From assembly GCA_028023455.1 (NCBI GenBank), contig JAQFVV010012508.1:3719877-3783876 (forward strand): DNA of 64,000 nt. The letters run 5' to 3'. The notes beneath the pieces were generated by a model, which was not told the origin of the DNA, searched no databases, and saw nothing but the letters and a program-made list of their open reading frames with translations. How positions within the stretch are numbered: the stretch's first letter is position 1; every line of letters starts with the position of its first letter. Shown here in pieces: positions 43,690 through 53,704 of this stretch. The translations under genes and the position numbers were made by a program. This stretch comes from Epiperipatus broadwayi (lineage: Eukaryota; Onychophora; Udeonychophora; Euonychophora; Peripatidae).

Positions 43690-44900
43690 AGTAGATGTTT
43701 TAAACACTTCATTACTGTATTGAGAACAGATGCATTTTTTGACATCAGTTATAAATGCACTTCTTATAGCCACATGTTCCTTATTGTATGCAACTAAAAA
43801 CCATAGCTTTGAAGGATTTAAATCTTTTCAAAATCAAGATAAAGTAGAACTTTGGATCAATGGCAAATTTACCAGAAGATAAAATCATAAGTGTTTAAAA
43901 TAGTTGCAAATTTGGGACAGTTGAAATCTTAATTATTTGACTACAGAGATGGTAAATAATGTCTAATTCAGTATTGAAATTGGAGGAACAAAACTATAAA
44001 AAAGATTAAACAGGAGTTTTAAATAGGTTGAGGCAATAGTTTTTGACAGCTTTTTGTATATTGTATTTTTTTTAATGTAATGCAAAGAGATATTTACCAA
44101 AGAATTTAAGTTTATTTCAACTAAGTTTAGATTATAAAGCAGTCATTTAAGAACGATTGGTCAAAATGAAGAAAGTGCATAGAACATTGATGATAGAAAA
44201 CAGCTTGTGTGCAGATTCTATAGCCAAACCTCATGAATAATTGAAAGATGTGAGGTGTTTAGAAGTTATAGTTCTTTTTGTGACACATTATAATAATCTG
44301 ATTACATTTATTTACCGAAAAGTGTAAAAATTGCAGTCACAGTAAATTTTTTTTAAATATAGCATTAATTTTTTTTAGTTTCATTCACACAGATTTTATT
44401 TTGTTTTGCAATTTATCAATCAATTACACATTTGTCTAGAAATTTACATTAACTTTAACAATAATATGAAATATGTCTAAAAAGAGTAATAAATCTGCTT
44501 GAGTGAAAATAATTTTTTTTCGTATCACTATCTTCCATAGGAATGATTTTTGCAGACTTTAACAATGCTAATTTATTCAGAAAATATCTGCCTTTTTTTT
44601 TCTATTTACATTAAAGATTACTTTGAAAATGAGAAGTACACCATCATCAAAAGTTATCTCTGAAATTGGGATTGCCAGTGGAAAGTGATGTGATTGAAAT
44701 GTTCTGAAGTTCTAATATGTTTGTGTAGTGAATGATATTTCAGTTACCAAGTAATTTTTGATAAAAGTCATATATATATTGTTACATAAGTTTTTTGTAA
44801 TAGCAAAAGGTGTAGTGATCTTTGTTGAGGAAAACAGAAACTGATAGGAAATTATCTTAAGTGATTCTATAATGTGTAAGCTATATAGCAAAAATTGAGT
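43690..44900. other. AT-rich non-coding sequence
   Basis: No supported gene or repeat family. Confidence 0.5.
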
Positions 44901-44908
44901 TAAATTCA

Positions 44909-45005
44909 TACTTTATTTATACTTTTTGAAAATACATACAATTATTAGTAATAACATGCATATTAGTGTAATAACACAACATTTTGAGAGATTATTTTTT
45001 TTTAG
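44909..45005 (-). repeat. Diverged PLE terminal-repeat relic
   Basis: CTTTATTTATACTTTTTGAAA, AATTATTAGTAATAACA and GTAATAACACAACATTTTGAGAG follow the left arm of the PLE palindrome at 35375-35460 word for word with substitutions. Confidence 0.5.
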
Positions 45006-45348
45006 ATGTTACAACTTGATCAGTGACAGTTATTTTTTATATTTATGATTCTGTATTTATATTCAAATCATTGAGGTCATTCTGGTTTCCAGTTCATTTC
45101 CTGCGCTGGATTGTCACTGGTCAGATGAGAACACTTGAAGAAAAAGGAAAAATATCACTAGGAATATTCTACATTAACTTGTCTGTTATAAGTAACAGTT
45201 GAATTTATTTGGAAAAGTGTAAAGTTTTAATTAAAAAATAATAATAATTAAAAATTCAATTAGACGATGCAACTAATCCAATGTGTAATTACAATTAAAA
45301 TGCCATTTTCACAAACCTTTCGACAAATTATACATTGTTGCTCTAGAG

Positions 45349-45534
45349 CAGCGGTTCTCGATTTAAGGGTCATGACCCCATTTGAGCATCAAACAACCCT
45401 TTCACAGGGGTTGCCTAGACCATTGGAAAACACATTTTTGTTTCATAACAGTAGCAAAATTAAAGGTTGGGGATTACTACAACATAAGGAACTGTATTAA
45501 AGGGTTGAGGCATTAGGAAGGTTGAGAGCCACAG
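45349..45534. mobile_element. SPIN-like hAT non-autonomous transposon with exact 8-bp target duplication
   Basis: Terminal inverted repeats CAGCGGTTCTC (45349-45359) and GAGAGCCACAG (45524-45534) match at 8 of 11 pairs. CTCTAGAG is repeated exactly at 45341-45348 and 45535-45542, the 8-bp duplication diagnostic of hAT elements. The body (186 bp) carries AACCCTTTCACAGGGGTTGC, ACCATTGGAAAACACAT, CATAACAGTAGCAAAATTA, GGAACTGTATTAAAGGGTTG and GCATTAGGAAGGTTGAGA in that order. From memory these are the blocks of SPIN-type non-autonomous elements of vertebrates, a family known for horizontal transfer. It encodes nothing. The open frame at 45267-45500 lies across it and is not a gene. Confidence 0.85.
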
Positions 45535-45544
45535 CTCTAGAGGA

Positions 45545-46200
45545 TATGGTATGCTGGAGAAAGTCTTTGTATTTGCAATTCATTCACTCTTTTTATAATG
45601 ATTAGTTTGAGATTTAGGCATGCATGACATTTTTTTTTAAATGGGGAAAAATGTTGATAATGATATGTAGCTAAGTCATTTATAGTAACAAAAAGGAAAT
45701 GCTCCTGACATATTGATTATATGGAATCAATTGTGTAGGATCATGTTTACTTTTAGCATTTTTTAGCATCAGTAAATATTTTTTATTTATATATTTAAAT
45801 CTGTTTCCAATTATGTATTTATTGATATATTTGACATTTTTTTTGCTTTGAGTTATGTTCTTTAAGATACTGCAATATAAACAGATATATGGTTTCTTTA
45901 TAATTTTTTTAAATAATAGAATTATGAATGGAAGAAAATCACAACTTTATTGGATTGATTTTTTTTTTTTTAATAATTTCACATTCATTTCCATTACATC
46001 CATTGATATCCAACATGAAGTCTCATCATTATGATTATCATTTCACTTGATTTTATTGATAATATTTAAATTGGTATTCAATTATTGCTTCACTACAAAC
46101 ATTTTTTTTTTTTTTTTACATAAAATGGCACTCCGTTATGTAAGATGCTTCATTACATGTAAACATTTCCTTTACAATATATATATATTGAATTAAATAT
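45545..46200. other. AT-rich non-coding sequence
   Basis: No supported gene. Confidence 0.5.
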
Positions 46201-46328
46201 TTTTCTTGGATTGTTATTATAATAAAGAATATATACGGGACTCAAACTCAGACTTTCACATGACCCACTACTCTCAGTGCCATCTTATATTGCTGACCCA
46301 CCTGATCACACACATGTTGAAAAGATAA

Positions 46329-46387
46329 ATAATCACCAATACATGTATTTCATGCTAAACCAGCAGTCATCAGTTGGTCTAGATTAC
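46329..46387 (-). ncRNA. R1 type I hammerhead ribozyme, intact
   Basis: On the minus strand: GTAATC, TAG bulge, ACCAA, CTGATGA, TGCT/AGCA stem with GGTTT loop, GAAA, TTGGTGATTAT. All core bases are intact. The core-proximal helix II pair is C-U in this copy. Confidence 0.7.
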
Positions 46388-46967
46388 TATCCTCACACAT
46401 ATATACAATCAGTGAACAGATTTATATTAAGATAGCCAATCTTCATTTCTTTAATGGACAGTCTTCAAACTATTCCAACTCACAACTCGTCAGCCTTCCA
46501 TTTCATTGAAAATCTGATGATGGAATGTTCAAAACCCTTGTTAGTGCCAAGGTTGTCATCCTACCCATGTTGATATATTAGTCATTCTGACCTCTCATGT
46601 ACAGGAGAATAATCCATTTATACATACATATATGAGGGATGGGCAGACCTTTTACACACTATTTATATAAATTAATACATTGTACAGACTTAAACCTGCA
46701 TTTATATATGTAATATATGCGGGATTCAAACTCAGACTTTCACACGACCCACTACTCTCAGTGCTATCTCATATTGCTGACCCACCTGATTACACACATA
46801 CAACCTTGGCACTAACAAGGGCTTTGAACATTCCATCATCAGATTTTCAATGAAATGGAAGGCTGAAGAGTTGTGAGTTGGAATAGTTTGAAGCCTGTCC
46901 ATTAAAGAATGAATATTGGCTATCTTAATATAAAACTGAGCACTCATTGTATATATGTGTGAGGATA

Positions 46968-47026
46968 GTAAGCTAGACCAACTGATGATTGCTGGTTTAG
47001 CATGAAATATGTATATTGGTGATTAT
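46968..47026 (+). ncRNA. R1 type I hammerhead ribozyme, nearly intact
   Basis: Core CTGATGA (46982-46988), helix II and GAAA (47004-47007) are intact. The predicted cut follows A47015, then TTGGTGATTAT. The outer helix I strand is GTAAGC with one G-A mismatch. Confidence 0.7.
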
Positions 47027-47329
47027 TTATCTTTTCAACATGTGTGTGATCAGGTGGGTCAGCAATATGAGATGGCACTGAGAATAGTGGGTTGTGTGAA
47101 AGTCTGAGTTCTAATCCTGCATATATTACATATATAAATGCAGGTTTAAGCCTGTACAATGTATTAATATAATAAAGAATGGAAATGAGAAATAATATCC
47201 ATATAAATAAAAAAATAACCTTTAACCTTTGATGTTAACAAGAAAATATCAATTACTACTAATTGACAATCATTAAAAAAATGAGCACAGTCATTATGAT
47301 ATTAGAACAGCTTTTCAAGTTATAGCATT

Positions 47330-47651
47330 CTGACAGGAATCAGGGCCTATATAAACCCAAACTTCAAATATTAAAAGATAAGAACTATGAAATACCATTT
47401 AAATATGGAAGGAAATATATAAGTGAAATGAGCCTTCTCATTGAAAAATCCATAAAAAACAAACAATGATTAGAGGGGAAAACACAGATGTATATAAAAT
47501 TGCAGACCTTGTATATGCTAATGAACATATGTTTGATTGTGAAAATACAAGAATATTGAAGAAAAAAATGAAAGAAAGAAAATGGAAAGAAGTTGATCAC
47601 TTTTCAATGGCAAATAATCCCATATGTCCCATGATAATCCGTAAGGTTTAG
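47330..47651 (+). pseudogene. Penelope-like element GIY-YIG endonuclease relic
   Basis: One frame reads Y-E-I-P-F-K-Y-G-R-K-Y-I-S-E-M-S-L (47386 on), matching the PLE order Y-x-I-x-C-x-C-G-x-x-Y-I-G-E-T with both Cys and the Gly of YIG lost. After a frameshift near 47460 the next frame gives V-Y-K-I-A-D-L-V-Y-A-N-E-H-M-F-D, then T-R-I-L-K-K, then K-W-K-E-V-D-H-F, like the PLE segment I-A-D-H-x-x-x-x-x-H-x-F-D-W followed by a K-R/E helix. The ends are not defined. The copy is clearly dead. Confidence 0.6.
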
Positions 47652-47743
47652 AATCTATTCATTAACATTTCCCTTAAAAGAAATAAATGGAGAAATCAAT
47701 CAGACCCTGTTAAATAAGTGTGAAAATTTTCTACTTAATGATG

Positions 47744-47880
47744 ACGTTGGCAGATTAGCTTCATTGGTTAAAGTGCCACATTCAATTCAATATTCAAAAG
47801 TTTAAAGATCATTGGTTCAATTTCCACGCTGGTCTGTTGTTGACCAAGCCACAACAATTGAAAAAGAGAGGAGAAAAAAT
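47744..47880 (+). mobile_element. Possible tRNA-derived SINE, second family
   Basis: An A-box-like TTAGCTTCATTGGTTAAAG (47755-47773) and a B-box-like TTGGTTCAATTTC (47813-47825) are spaced as in a tRNA head. They are followed by an unrelated tail ending GAAAAAGAGAGGAG. No second copy was found in this window. Confidence 0.4.
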
Positions 47881-48199
47881 GCTAGTTGAAATGTTATTCT
47901 ATACTAATGTTATTACTAATAATTAAACGTATTTAGAAAAGTATAAATAGTTTTAATTTTTCTAAAAATATTTAATATTTCAACTAAATAATGAAAATAA
48001 TAGCATGTTTTAGTTAAAATTTAATTTAACATGCTGCTTTTAATGTTTCTAATAATGAATGATGCAGTGGTTTGCTTTTATCTTCTCTTGAAATTATTGA
48101 TTTTAATTTGTTAAAAAAAAAAGTTAAGTTATCCGCAAATGAAATGTTTTACATATATATATATTTATATCAGCATAATTCAGCAAATTCACAAAACAA

Positions 48200-48405
48200 T
48201 TTTAAACAATGAGGATTGCCAATTCCTCTACAAGCTTTATGATAAATGCTTAGCCAGAGCCAGCACTTAAAATATCCCTGTCAGAAACCCGTCCCCAAAC
48301 TCCTTCAGGGTAAATGGGTTTCTGACAGGGATATTTTAAGTGCTGGCTCTGGTTAAGCATTTATCATAAAGCTTGTAGAGGAATTGGCAATCCTCATTGT
48401 TTATA
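48200..48405. repeat. Near-perfect 85-bp inverted repeat
   Basis: AACAATGAGGATTGCCAATT to CCCTGTCAGAAACCC (48207-48287) is repeated inverted as GGGTTTCTGACAGGG to AATTGGCAATCCTCATTGTT (48318-48402) with almost no mismatch and a loop of about 30 bp. No coding. Confidence 0.9.
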
Positions 48406-48419
48406 ACTTACAAGCTTAA

Positions 48420-49590
48420 GAGATAGGATCATGTGATATATGACTCTTATTTTGACCACAAAACAGTTTGTTTTTAATTCCATTAGAAAGCCTCAGAAAT
48501 AAGTCAAATTATAGATTTTAAAGATATATCCAATCTTATTCAGAATGAACTAGGAGGAATAGATATTTGATAATATTGTCTTCTCAATAAATGTGGAAAA
48601 AGTGTTGAAAGAACTGGAAACAAGTTAGCTAGTCTTAACATAAAAGTTCACAAACGATTCATGGTGAACTACAAATCAAACACAGTAGTTGACATAACTA
48701 AGTTATGTTCTGATATACTGTACCAAAATAAGTCTGGTAGGATATATTCTGATTCCAATATAGTAATACACTGAAAGTATTATATTGAAGCAAGACTGAA
48801 AAAATGTTTTGAAAAAGGACAGAATTTTTACTAACTATACCAAAGGAAAATATCTGTATTTTAACAACTCATTAATGCATTCACATATCCCACACCTATT
48901 TTATGATGCATCTGTTTGGACACACTCCAAATAAACGAAGAAAATTTAAGAATTAAAATAAAAACAAGCATGATGAGTGTGGGTTAGAAAGATGGAGTAG
49001 AATTATCAATTTAAGATAAAGAACAACATTGAAAGATATCTTTAAAAAAAAAATGTGTAATTGAAAATGAGCAGGACAATATAGTAGATTGAGATAGCTA
49101 TCAATTGAAAAGACACAATTAAATGGATAGAAAAAAGACAAGAAAGGCAGAGAAGGTGGGATCACAAATTAAAAAAACAATCTTCTGTTTATTCTGGATC
49201 ATTAGATTGTAAAAATTAGAGATCAGTAAAAGCATTGGAGGGGAGAATTGGCCAGAAATGGACAATTATAGCTAACAATAATGATATTTAAAATTTGAGA
49301 AATGTTAAGCGTAAATATATTACACCTCTCACACAAAAGATAAACTTTAGTTGCTACTTATGGTTAACCACGATTTAAGAGGGAAGAATAAGATATGTAT
49401 GTGCAATTGTAACTATGATTATTTATAAATATGCATTTTTTAATAATAATAAACATTAACAAATTATTAACTGTTGATGATTTTTTATTTATTTACTCAA
49501 TCTAATATTTTCCTTAGAAATTTTTAGACTAAAATAAAAAAAGGCCGTTATTTTTATAAGTATCAGAATTAAATTTAAAATGATCACAAA
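48420..49590. other. AT-rich sequence with a faint coding-like stretch
   Basis: A plus-strand frame near 48600-48770 (S-V-E-R-T-G-N-K-L-A-S-L-N-I-K-V, then D-I-T-K-L-C-S-D-I-L-Y-Q-N-K) has modest G/C rise but stops on either side. No family is recognised and it is not called a gene. Confidence 0.3.
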
Positions 49591-49604
49591 AATCAAGATA
49601 TTAG

Positions 49605-49711
49605 TCAAGCATTGGTGGTCGAGAGATCACCGACAGCTGCTTTACAAGCAGTTGTCCCGGGATAGCGGGTTCGCTTCCCACCTGATTCTATGACAGATGG
49701 GGGAAAAAAAC
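49605..49711 (+). mobile_element. tRNA-derived SINE, family S1, with target duplication
   Basis: The element starts TCAAGCATTGG. It has an A-box-like TGGTCGAGAG, a B box GGTTCGCTTCC (49668-49678), then GATTCTATGACAGATG and an A-rich end. CAAGATATTAG is repeated exactly at 49594-49604 and 49712-49722, an 11-bp target duplication typical of LINE-driven SINE insertion. It is the best-bounded S1 copy here. Confidence 0.85.
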
Positions 49712-49729
49712 CAAGATATTAGTATTTTT

Positions 49730-50205
49730 GATTCATTAATAAATAAATTCGTAATGTTCAATTAAATATATATATAATTGAAGATAAATAAAATAAATCG
49801 TGTTTTAAGTTTCAACAAACAATTCTACTTTATTCCTTGACTTCTTTTTTCTATTTTTTTAATACTTGAATATGAGAACTAAAATTGGATTTGTTTCTGT
49901 GTCAGCACGGATGTAAATTTCATATAACACTGTCTTTCTTTGAATCTTATATCTTATAAACTGTCTTGTTCATCAAGGAAGAGTAGCAAAGAATATTAGA
50001 ATTAAAGCAATGATAGATTGGCTACAAAGCTTCAAGTGACAGAGGTCAAATGTCATTCTGCATCTCTCGAAACTGTCATGTGTTCTGTAATTTAAGTGAG
50101 ATGGGGAGTTCAAGAGCTGTCATAAACTAGTATGCAATTGACAACTTTATATATATTTTATTAAAAGTTTAAAATACATGTTATAAAACAACTTACAAAA
50201 ATATG
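49730..50205. other. AT-rich non-coding sequence
   Basis: No supported gene. Confidence 0.45.
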
Positions 50206-50214
50206 TATGTAAAA

Positions 50215-50640
50215 AATATAAATTATTGTTAGAGGGGATTTGAACCCAGACTTCGAAACTCCCGGCAATCAGCCACTCCATCTTAACTGATACACATGAC
50301 CACTTACATATGAAAAAGATAAATGATCTCCAATATCCGTATTTCATGCTGTACCAGCACTCATCAATTGATCCGGATTACCATCTCATATATATATATA
50401 ATCAGTGCTCGGTTTATATTAAAGTTTGAGGGTTTGCTATCTTAGTATAAACCGAGCACTGATTATATATATGTGTGTGGGAGATTATCCGGACCAACCG
50501 ATGAGTGCTGGTTCAACCCCAAATACGTATATTGGAATTTTTTTTCCCGCATGTATGTGGCCATGTGTATTAGTTATATAAGATGGAGTGGATGACTGAA
50601 GGGAGTTTGAAAGTCTGGGTTCAAATCCCATCTAATTATA
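50215..50640. mobile_element. R1b element, inverted dimer, ribozymes degenerate
   Basis: A minus unit (from GGGGATTTGAACCCAGACTT at about 50234) meets a plus unit at about 50428 and ends in GTCTGGGTTCAAATCCC (50624). Hammerhead relics read TTGATGA on the minus strand (near 50370) and CCGATGA on the plus strand (near 50499), so both cores are broken. The B boxes at both ends are well kept. Confidence 0.7.
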
Positions 50641-50834
50641 TCTAGCTTAAATATATTTACTATACTTGTATTTAAAATAAATTATTTTGTGTTTAAATTT
50701 TTTTTTTCATTAACAAATTTCAATAGGGACAATACTTTGATTTTTTTAAAAAATATATTTTGAATTACTCCCAAAGAGAAAATCTGGACAATTAAAAAAA
50801 TAATAAGAGCAGATAATTCAGGTTTTCCTGCTAA

Positions 50835-51099
50835 TAAGTAGAGGACATTTATATAAATGTATGGAATGCTTTTAATCAGAGCAAAAAAAAACATTTTAAA
50901 ATTGTCACGGGTGACTTTGATGTTAGAATTATAAAACAATTGAGAGCTGAAGTCCTATTGGTAAATTTGATATATGAAGTTACAAAAGAGAGAAGATACA
51001 AATCTGTGGAATTTTCAGGGGAAAAAAACTATGTTATTGAATTTCTTTTTGAGAAAAAGGCTAAGTTGCAACGGATGCAACAAAATCCAGTCATTTAAT
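50835..51099 (+). pseudogene. LINE APE-endonuclease fragment
   Basis: The frame reads W-N-A-F-N-Q-S-K-K-K-H-F-K-I-V-T-G-D-F-D, then R-R-Y-K-S-V-E-F-S-G-E-K-N-Y-V-I, then F-E-K-K-A-K-L-Q-R, with TAA at 51097. I-V-T-G-D-F-D is the conserved G-D-(F/W)-N endonuclease motif with N changed to D, and the E-x-x-N-x-V-I and F-x-K-K pieces follow as in RTE-like LINEs. The catalytic change and truncation show an inactive relic; decayed sequence may continue to about 51450. Confidence 0.7.
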
Positions 51100-51721
51100 A
51101 TAGCAAAATAGGATTACATTTTTTAGATTAATAAAATTGATAGATTCGGCATTGGAAAGTCGATAGGCAAAAGCTTTTAAAAAAGTGGTAACAATTGACA
51201 TCTTTAAAATCTTCAGAGCTAGTCAATGGAATAGGAGTTGTAAGTCATTTAAGAATCTAAACAGACTTCAAAGATGAATGAAATTAACTATGGGGCAGTT
51301 GATATTATACTAAGAACTAATTAACATGCTGGTACAAAAAACAAACAGAAATTTATCAGTTAATTTTCAATTAAGAGAAGGCAATATAATAAAGAAAAAA
51401 ATGGAGTATGAAAATAAATAAAGATCATTCATGTAAAAGGATCAATATCTGGAATTCTGTAAAATGGTATCCAAACAAATTAATGATAACATAATGTACC
51501 GGGCCATCTCTTTTGTCGCTGCTGCTGATGGTATTTATACCGAAGACTCATATATGAATGCATAAATAATGCTTCCAGTGTATATATGAATTATTCTAAA
51601 ACAATGTATCTTATCACTTCACCAAAAGATTAAGTTGCATTTGAATTTTAATTAATAACCTTTAATTAAAAACAAATTTTGATGGATAATGATCAAACCT
51701 TCTATCCCTTATATAAATACT

Positions 51722-51729
51722 TATATAAG
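51722..51729 (+). promoter_or_regulatory. TATA-box-like element
   Basis: TATATAAG lies 128 bases before a candidate start codon, with a second TATAAA at 51712. A start near 51750 (inferred) would give a leader of about 105 nt. In AT-rich DNA such matches are frequent; only the following exon candidate makes it worth noting. Confidence 0.3.
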
Positions 51730-51856
51730 ATATACAGACTATTTCCTGGTCACCATACACCAAATCCTACCTCAGAGAGTCTTATGTAACAGGTATGGGA
51801 GCTGAGCTTCATTAATTCACATTCAGCGTGTCATTTTCTTCTGAGAAAAACCACAT

Positions 51857-51973
51857 ATGAATATTTCATTCTCAGGTAACATCATTGCAGTTCTCACAGT
51901 AATAATCCTGCTTTACTTAGCTCAGAACATGAATACTCAGGATCAGTGGAGAAGTGGTATGGACACATTGGAG
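51857..51973 (+). CDS. Candidate first coding exon of a secreted or membrane protein
   Basis: ATG at 51857 (in-frame TGA at 51842) opens 39 codons that end exactly at the consensus donor GAG|GTGAGT (51974). The start M-N-I-S-F-S-G-N, then I-I-A-V-L-T-V-I-I-L-L-Y-L-A, is a textbook signal-peptide layout, with a plausible cut after the final Ala. The rest is polar: Q-N-M-N-T-Q-D-Q-W-R-S-G-M-D-T-L-E. Codon use is less AT-biased than nearby. The intron would begin with the R2 insertion region. No phase-0 downstream exon could be confirmed before 64000, and the family is not recognised. A single membrane anchor is the main alternative to a cleaved signal. Confidence 0.45.
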
Positions 51974-52302
51974 GTGAGTCTATTGAAAGAATGATACATA
52001 TACAACTAAATAAGACAAATAACTATTTATTTTAGATAATCTGAATCGATTTTTGAAATTACCTGTAGACATTATTATTTGATCATTAAAATAATCAATA
52101 AACAAACATCTTTAAAAAATATTGAATTATAAATATATTGATGTGTTTAATTAAACATCACATGATTTCACCATTTCTTATGCGTACACAAGCCATTTAC
52201 TCAAAGGCTAAAGTCTCCATAGAGTAGCACCACCAGTGCAAGCTAGAGTAATCAATGTATTCAAGGTTTGTGCATAAAATCCCTATCTAGTGCCTACTCA
52301 TT

Positions 52303-52356
52303 CATCTTCACCAGACTAGTTTCCAGCTTGCAGCTTTCATCAGTGAGGAACATTAG
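52303..52356 (-). ncRNA. R2 type I hammerhead ribozyme
   Basis: On the minus strand: TTCCTCA, CTGATGA (plus 52337-52343), AAGC/GCT stem, GAAAC, TA, GTC^TGGTGA. The core is intact and helix I has one mismatch. The predicted cut lies between plus positions 52313 and 52314. Confidence 0.65.
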
Positions 52357-52680
52357 ATCTGAGCTGTATGGAGAGTTTAGCCTCTATATAAACAGCTTGT
52401 GTAAGCATAAGAAATGGTGATCATGTGATGTTTAGTGGTTTAAAACCAATCGTGCCCAATATGTTTATGATGACTCTGTTTACTAAAAAAACAAAGACAC
52501 CAAAAGGTATGGATGATGAACTGAGTTCAGATCAGTACAACTATACAAGATAATCAGCTTGAAGTGAAAACATTATTGTGTTTTCATTTTTGACTCAAAA
52601 CTTTATAGTTAGCTAATAAGGTAAAAGGTGGCTGCTGGAGGATTACATTAGATCCTAAGATCTAGGTGCAGTGATCTCAG

Positions 52681-52738
52681 ATCCAAGGCTCCTCACTGAT
52701 GAAAGCCACAAGCTGGAAACTAGTCTGGGATGTTGGAT
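52681..52738 (+). ncRNA. R2 type I hammerhead ribozyme, intact core
   Basis: Helix I outer strand ATCCAA (52681-52686) pairs with TTGGAT (52733-52738). The internal loop is GGCT opposite TG. The inner strand CCTCA pairs with TGGGA with one A-C mismatch. Core CTGATGA is 52696-52702; helix II is AGC/GCT with loop CACAA; GAAA is 52716-52719; helix III is C-TA-G. The predicted cut follows C52725 in a GUC triplet, the optimal natural cleavage triplet. The core-proximal helix II pair is A-G rather than G-C. Confidence 0.75.
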
Positions 52739-53139
52739 GAGTAGGCACTAGATAGGGATTTTATGCAAAAACCTTTTTGCATCCATTGATTACTCTGGCT
52801 TGCATTGGTGGCGCTACTGTATGGAGGGTTTAGCCTCTGCATTCAATTAACATATATATCTGCTTATGTTACATTAAATAATTAATTCTACTTCACATAT
52901 TACAAAGTAATGTTTACATTTATCATATGCTATGAATATGGGAACCGGACGTTCCTGACAGCACTTAGCCTTTATATTTTTGTTTTTTGGTTATAGCTTC
53001 ACATTTCTACATTTTAGCACAGATGGGAAGGTTCTGGATGGAGATTTTATTTTTTTCTCATACCACCCTTATCAATTAAGAGTTTGTTTGAACTATTGGT
53101 ATGCTCTCTGTATTACATTTTTGTAAATACAAGCTTTAT

Positions 53140-53700
53140 TTTATATAGCGCGATGTTTTTAAACTGTAATATTTAAACAGCATTAAACTGTTGCACATGC
53201 ACTTTGAATTTTAACTATAAAAGGAATGAATACTAACACTTCAAACACATGATAAAGTCTTTGGAAAAGATAGAATGGCCATCTATCTTTTCGAACCCAA
53301 ACGCTTTTGTATGGTGAAGATATTAAATAATCACTTTAAATTACTTTTACATGCTTGAACGAATGACGCTAGTGAAATTTACTAGAATTTACGATATGTC
53401 ATTCTTATTTGAAATTAAATGTATGTAAATAAGTCAATTATTTTATATAGCGTGATGTTTATAAACTGTAATATTTAAACAGCATTAAACTGTTGCACAT
53501 GTGCTTTGGATCACGCTTTCATTTTCAAACACTTAAGATTCGCCCATACAAAAGTGTTTGGGTTCTAAAAGATAGATGGCTATTCTATCTTTTCCAAAGA
53601 CTTTATCATGTGTTTGAAGTGTTAGTATTCATTTATTTTATAATTAAAATCCAAAGCGCATGTGCAACAGTTTAATGCTGTTTAAATATTAAATACAAGC
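53140..53700. repeat. Palindromic repeat family F4
   Basis: The left arm (TATATAGCGCGATGTTTTTA, CAGCATTAAACTGTTGCACATG, ATGATAAAGTCTTTGG) and right arm (CCAAAGACTTTATCATGTG, CATGTGCAACAGTTTAATGC) are inverse. A second direct TATATAGCGTGATG copy lies at 53444. A diverged half copy is at 37640-37890. The open frame 53493-53675 is repeat sequence. Confidence 0.8.
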
Positions 53701-53704
53701 TTAT

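Larger units (their letters stand above)
46232..47167. mobile_element. R1 retrozyme-like element, head-repeated inverted dimer with target duplication
   Basis: A full minus unit (46232-46715) is followed by the start of a second minus unit (46716-46800) and then a plus unit (46801-47167). TATAATAAAGAAT flanks at 46219-46231 and 47168-47180 (12-13 bp). B-box-like GGGATTCAAACTC (minus, about 46723) and GAGTTCTAATCC (plus, about 47106) are present. The minus open frames at 46732-47159 are repeat translation. Confidence 0.85.
52150..52852. mobile_element. R2 retrozyme-like element, inverted dimer
   Basis: A minus part (52150-52370) and a plus part (52371-52852) carry the same unit as 3126-4238, including AAGACACCAAAA, AAAGGTGGCTGCTGGAG and TGGAGAGTTTAGCCTCT. 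Flanking AATTAA similarity is too weak to call a target duplication. It would sit in the putative intron after 51973. Confidence 0.75.

Noticed and set aside
48280-48320. GAAACCCGTC in the loop of the 48.2-kb inverted repeat as a hammerhead half
   Set aside because: No CUGAUGA box lies at any workable distance.
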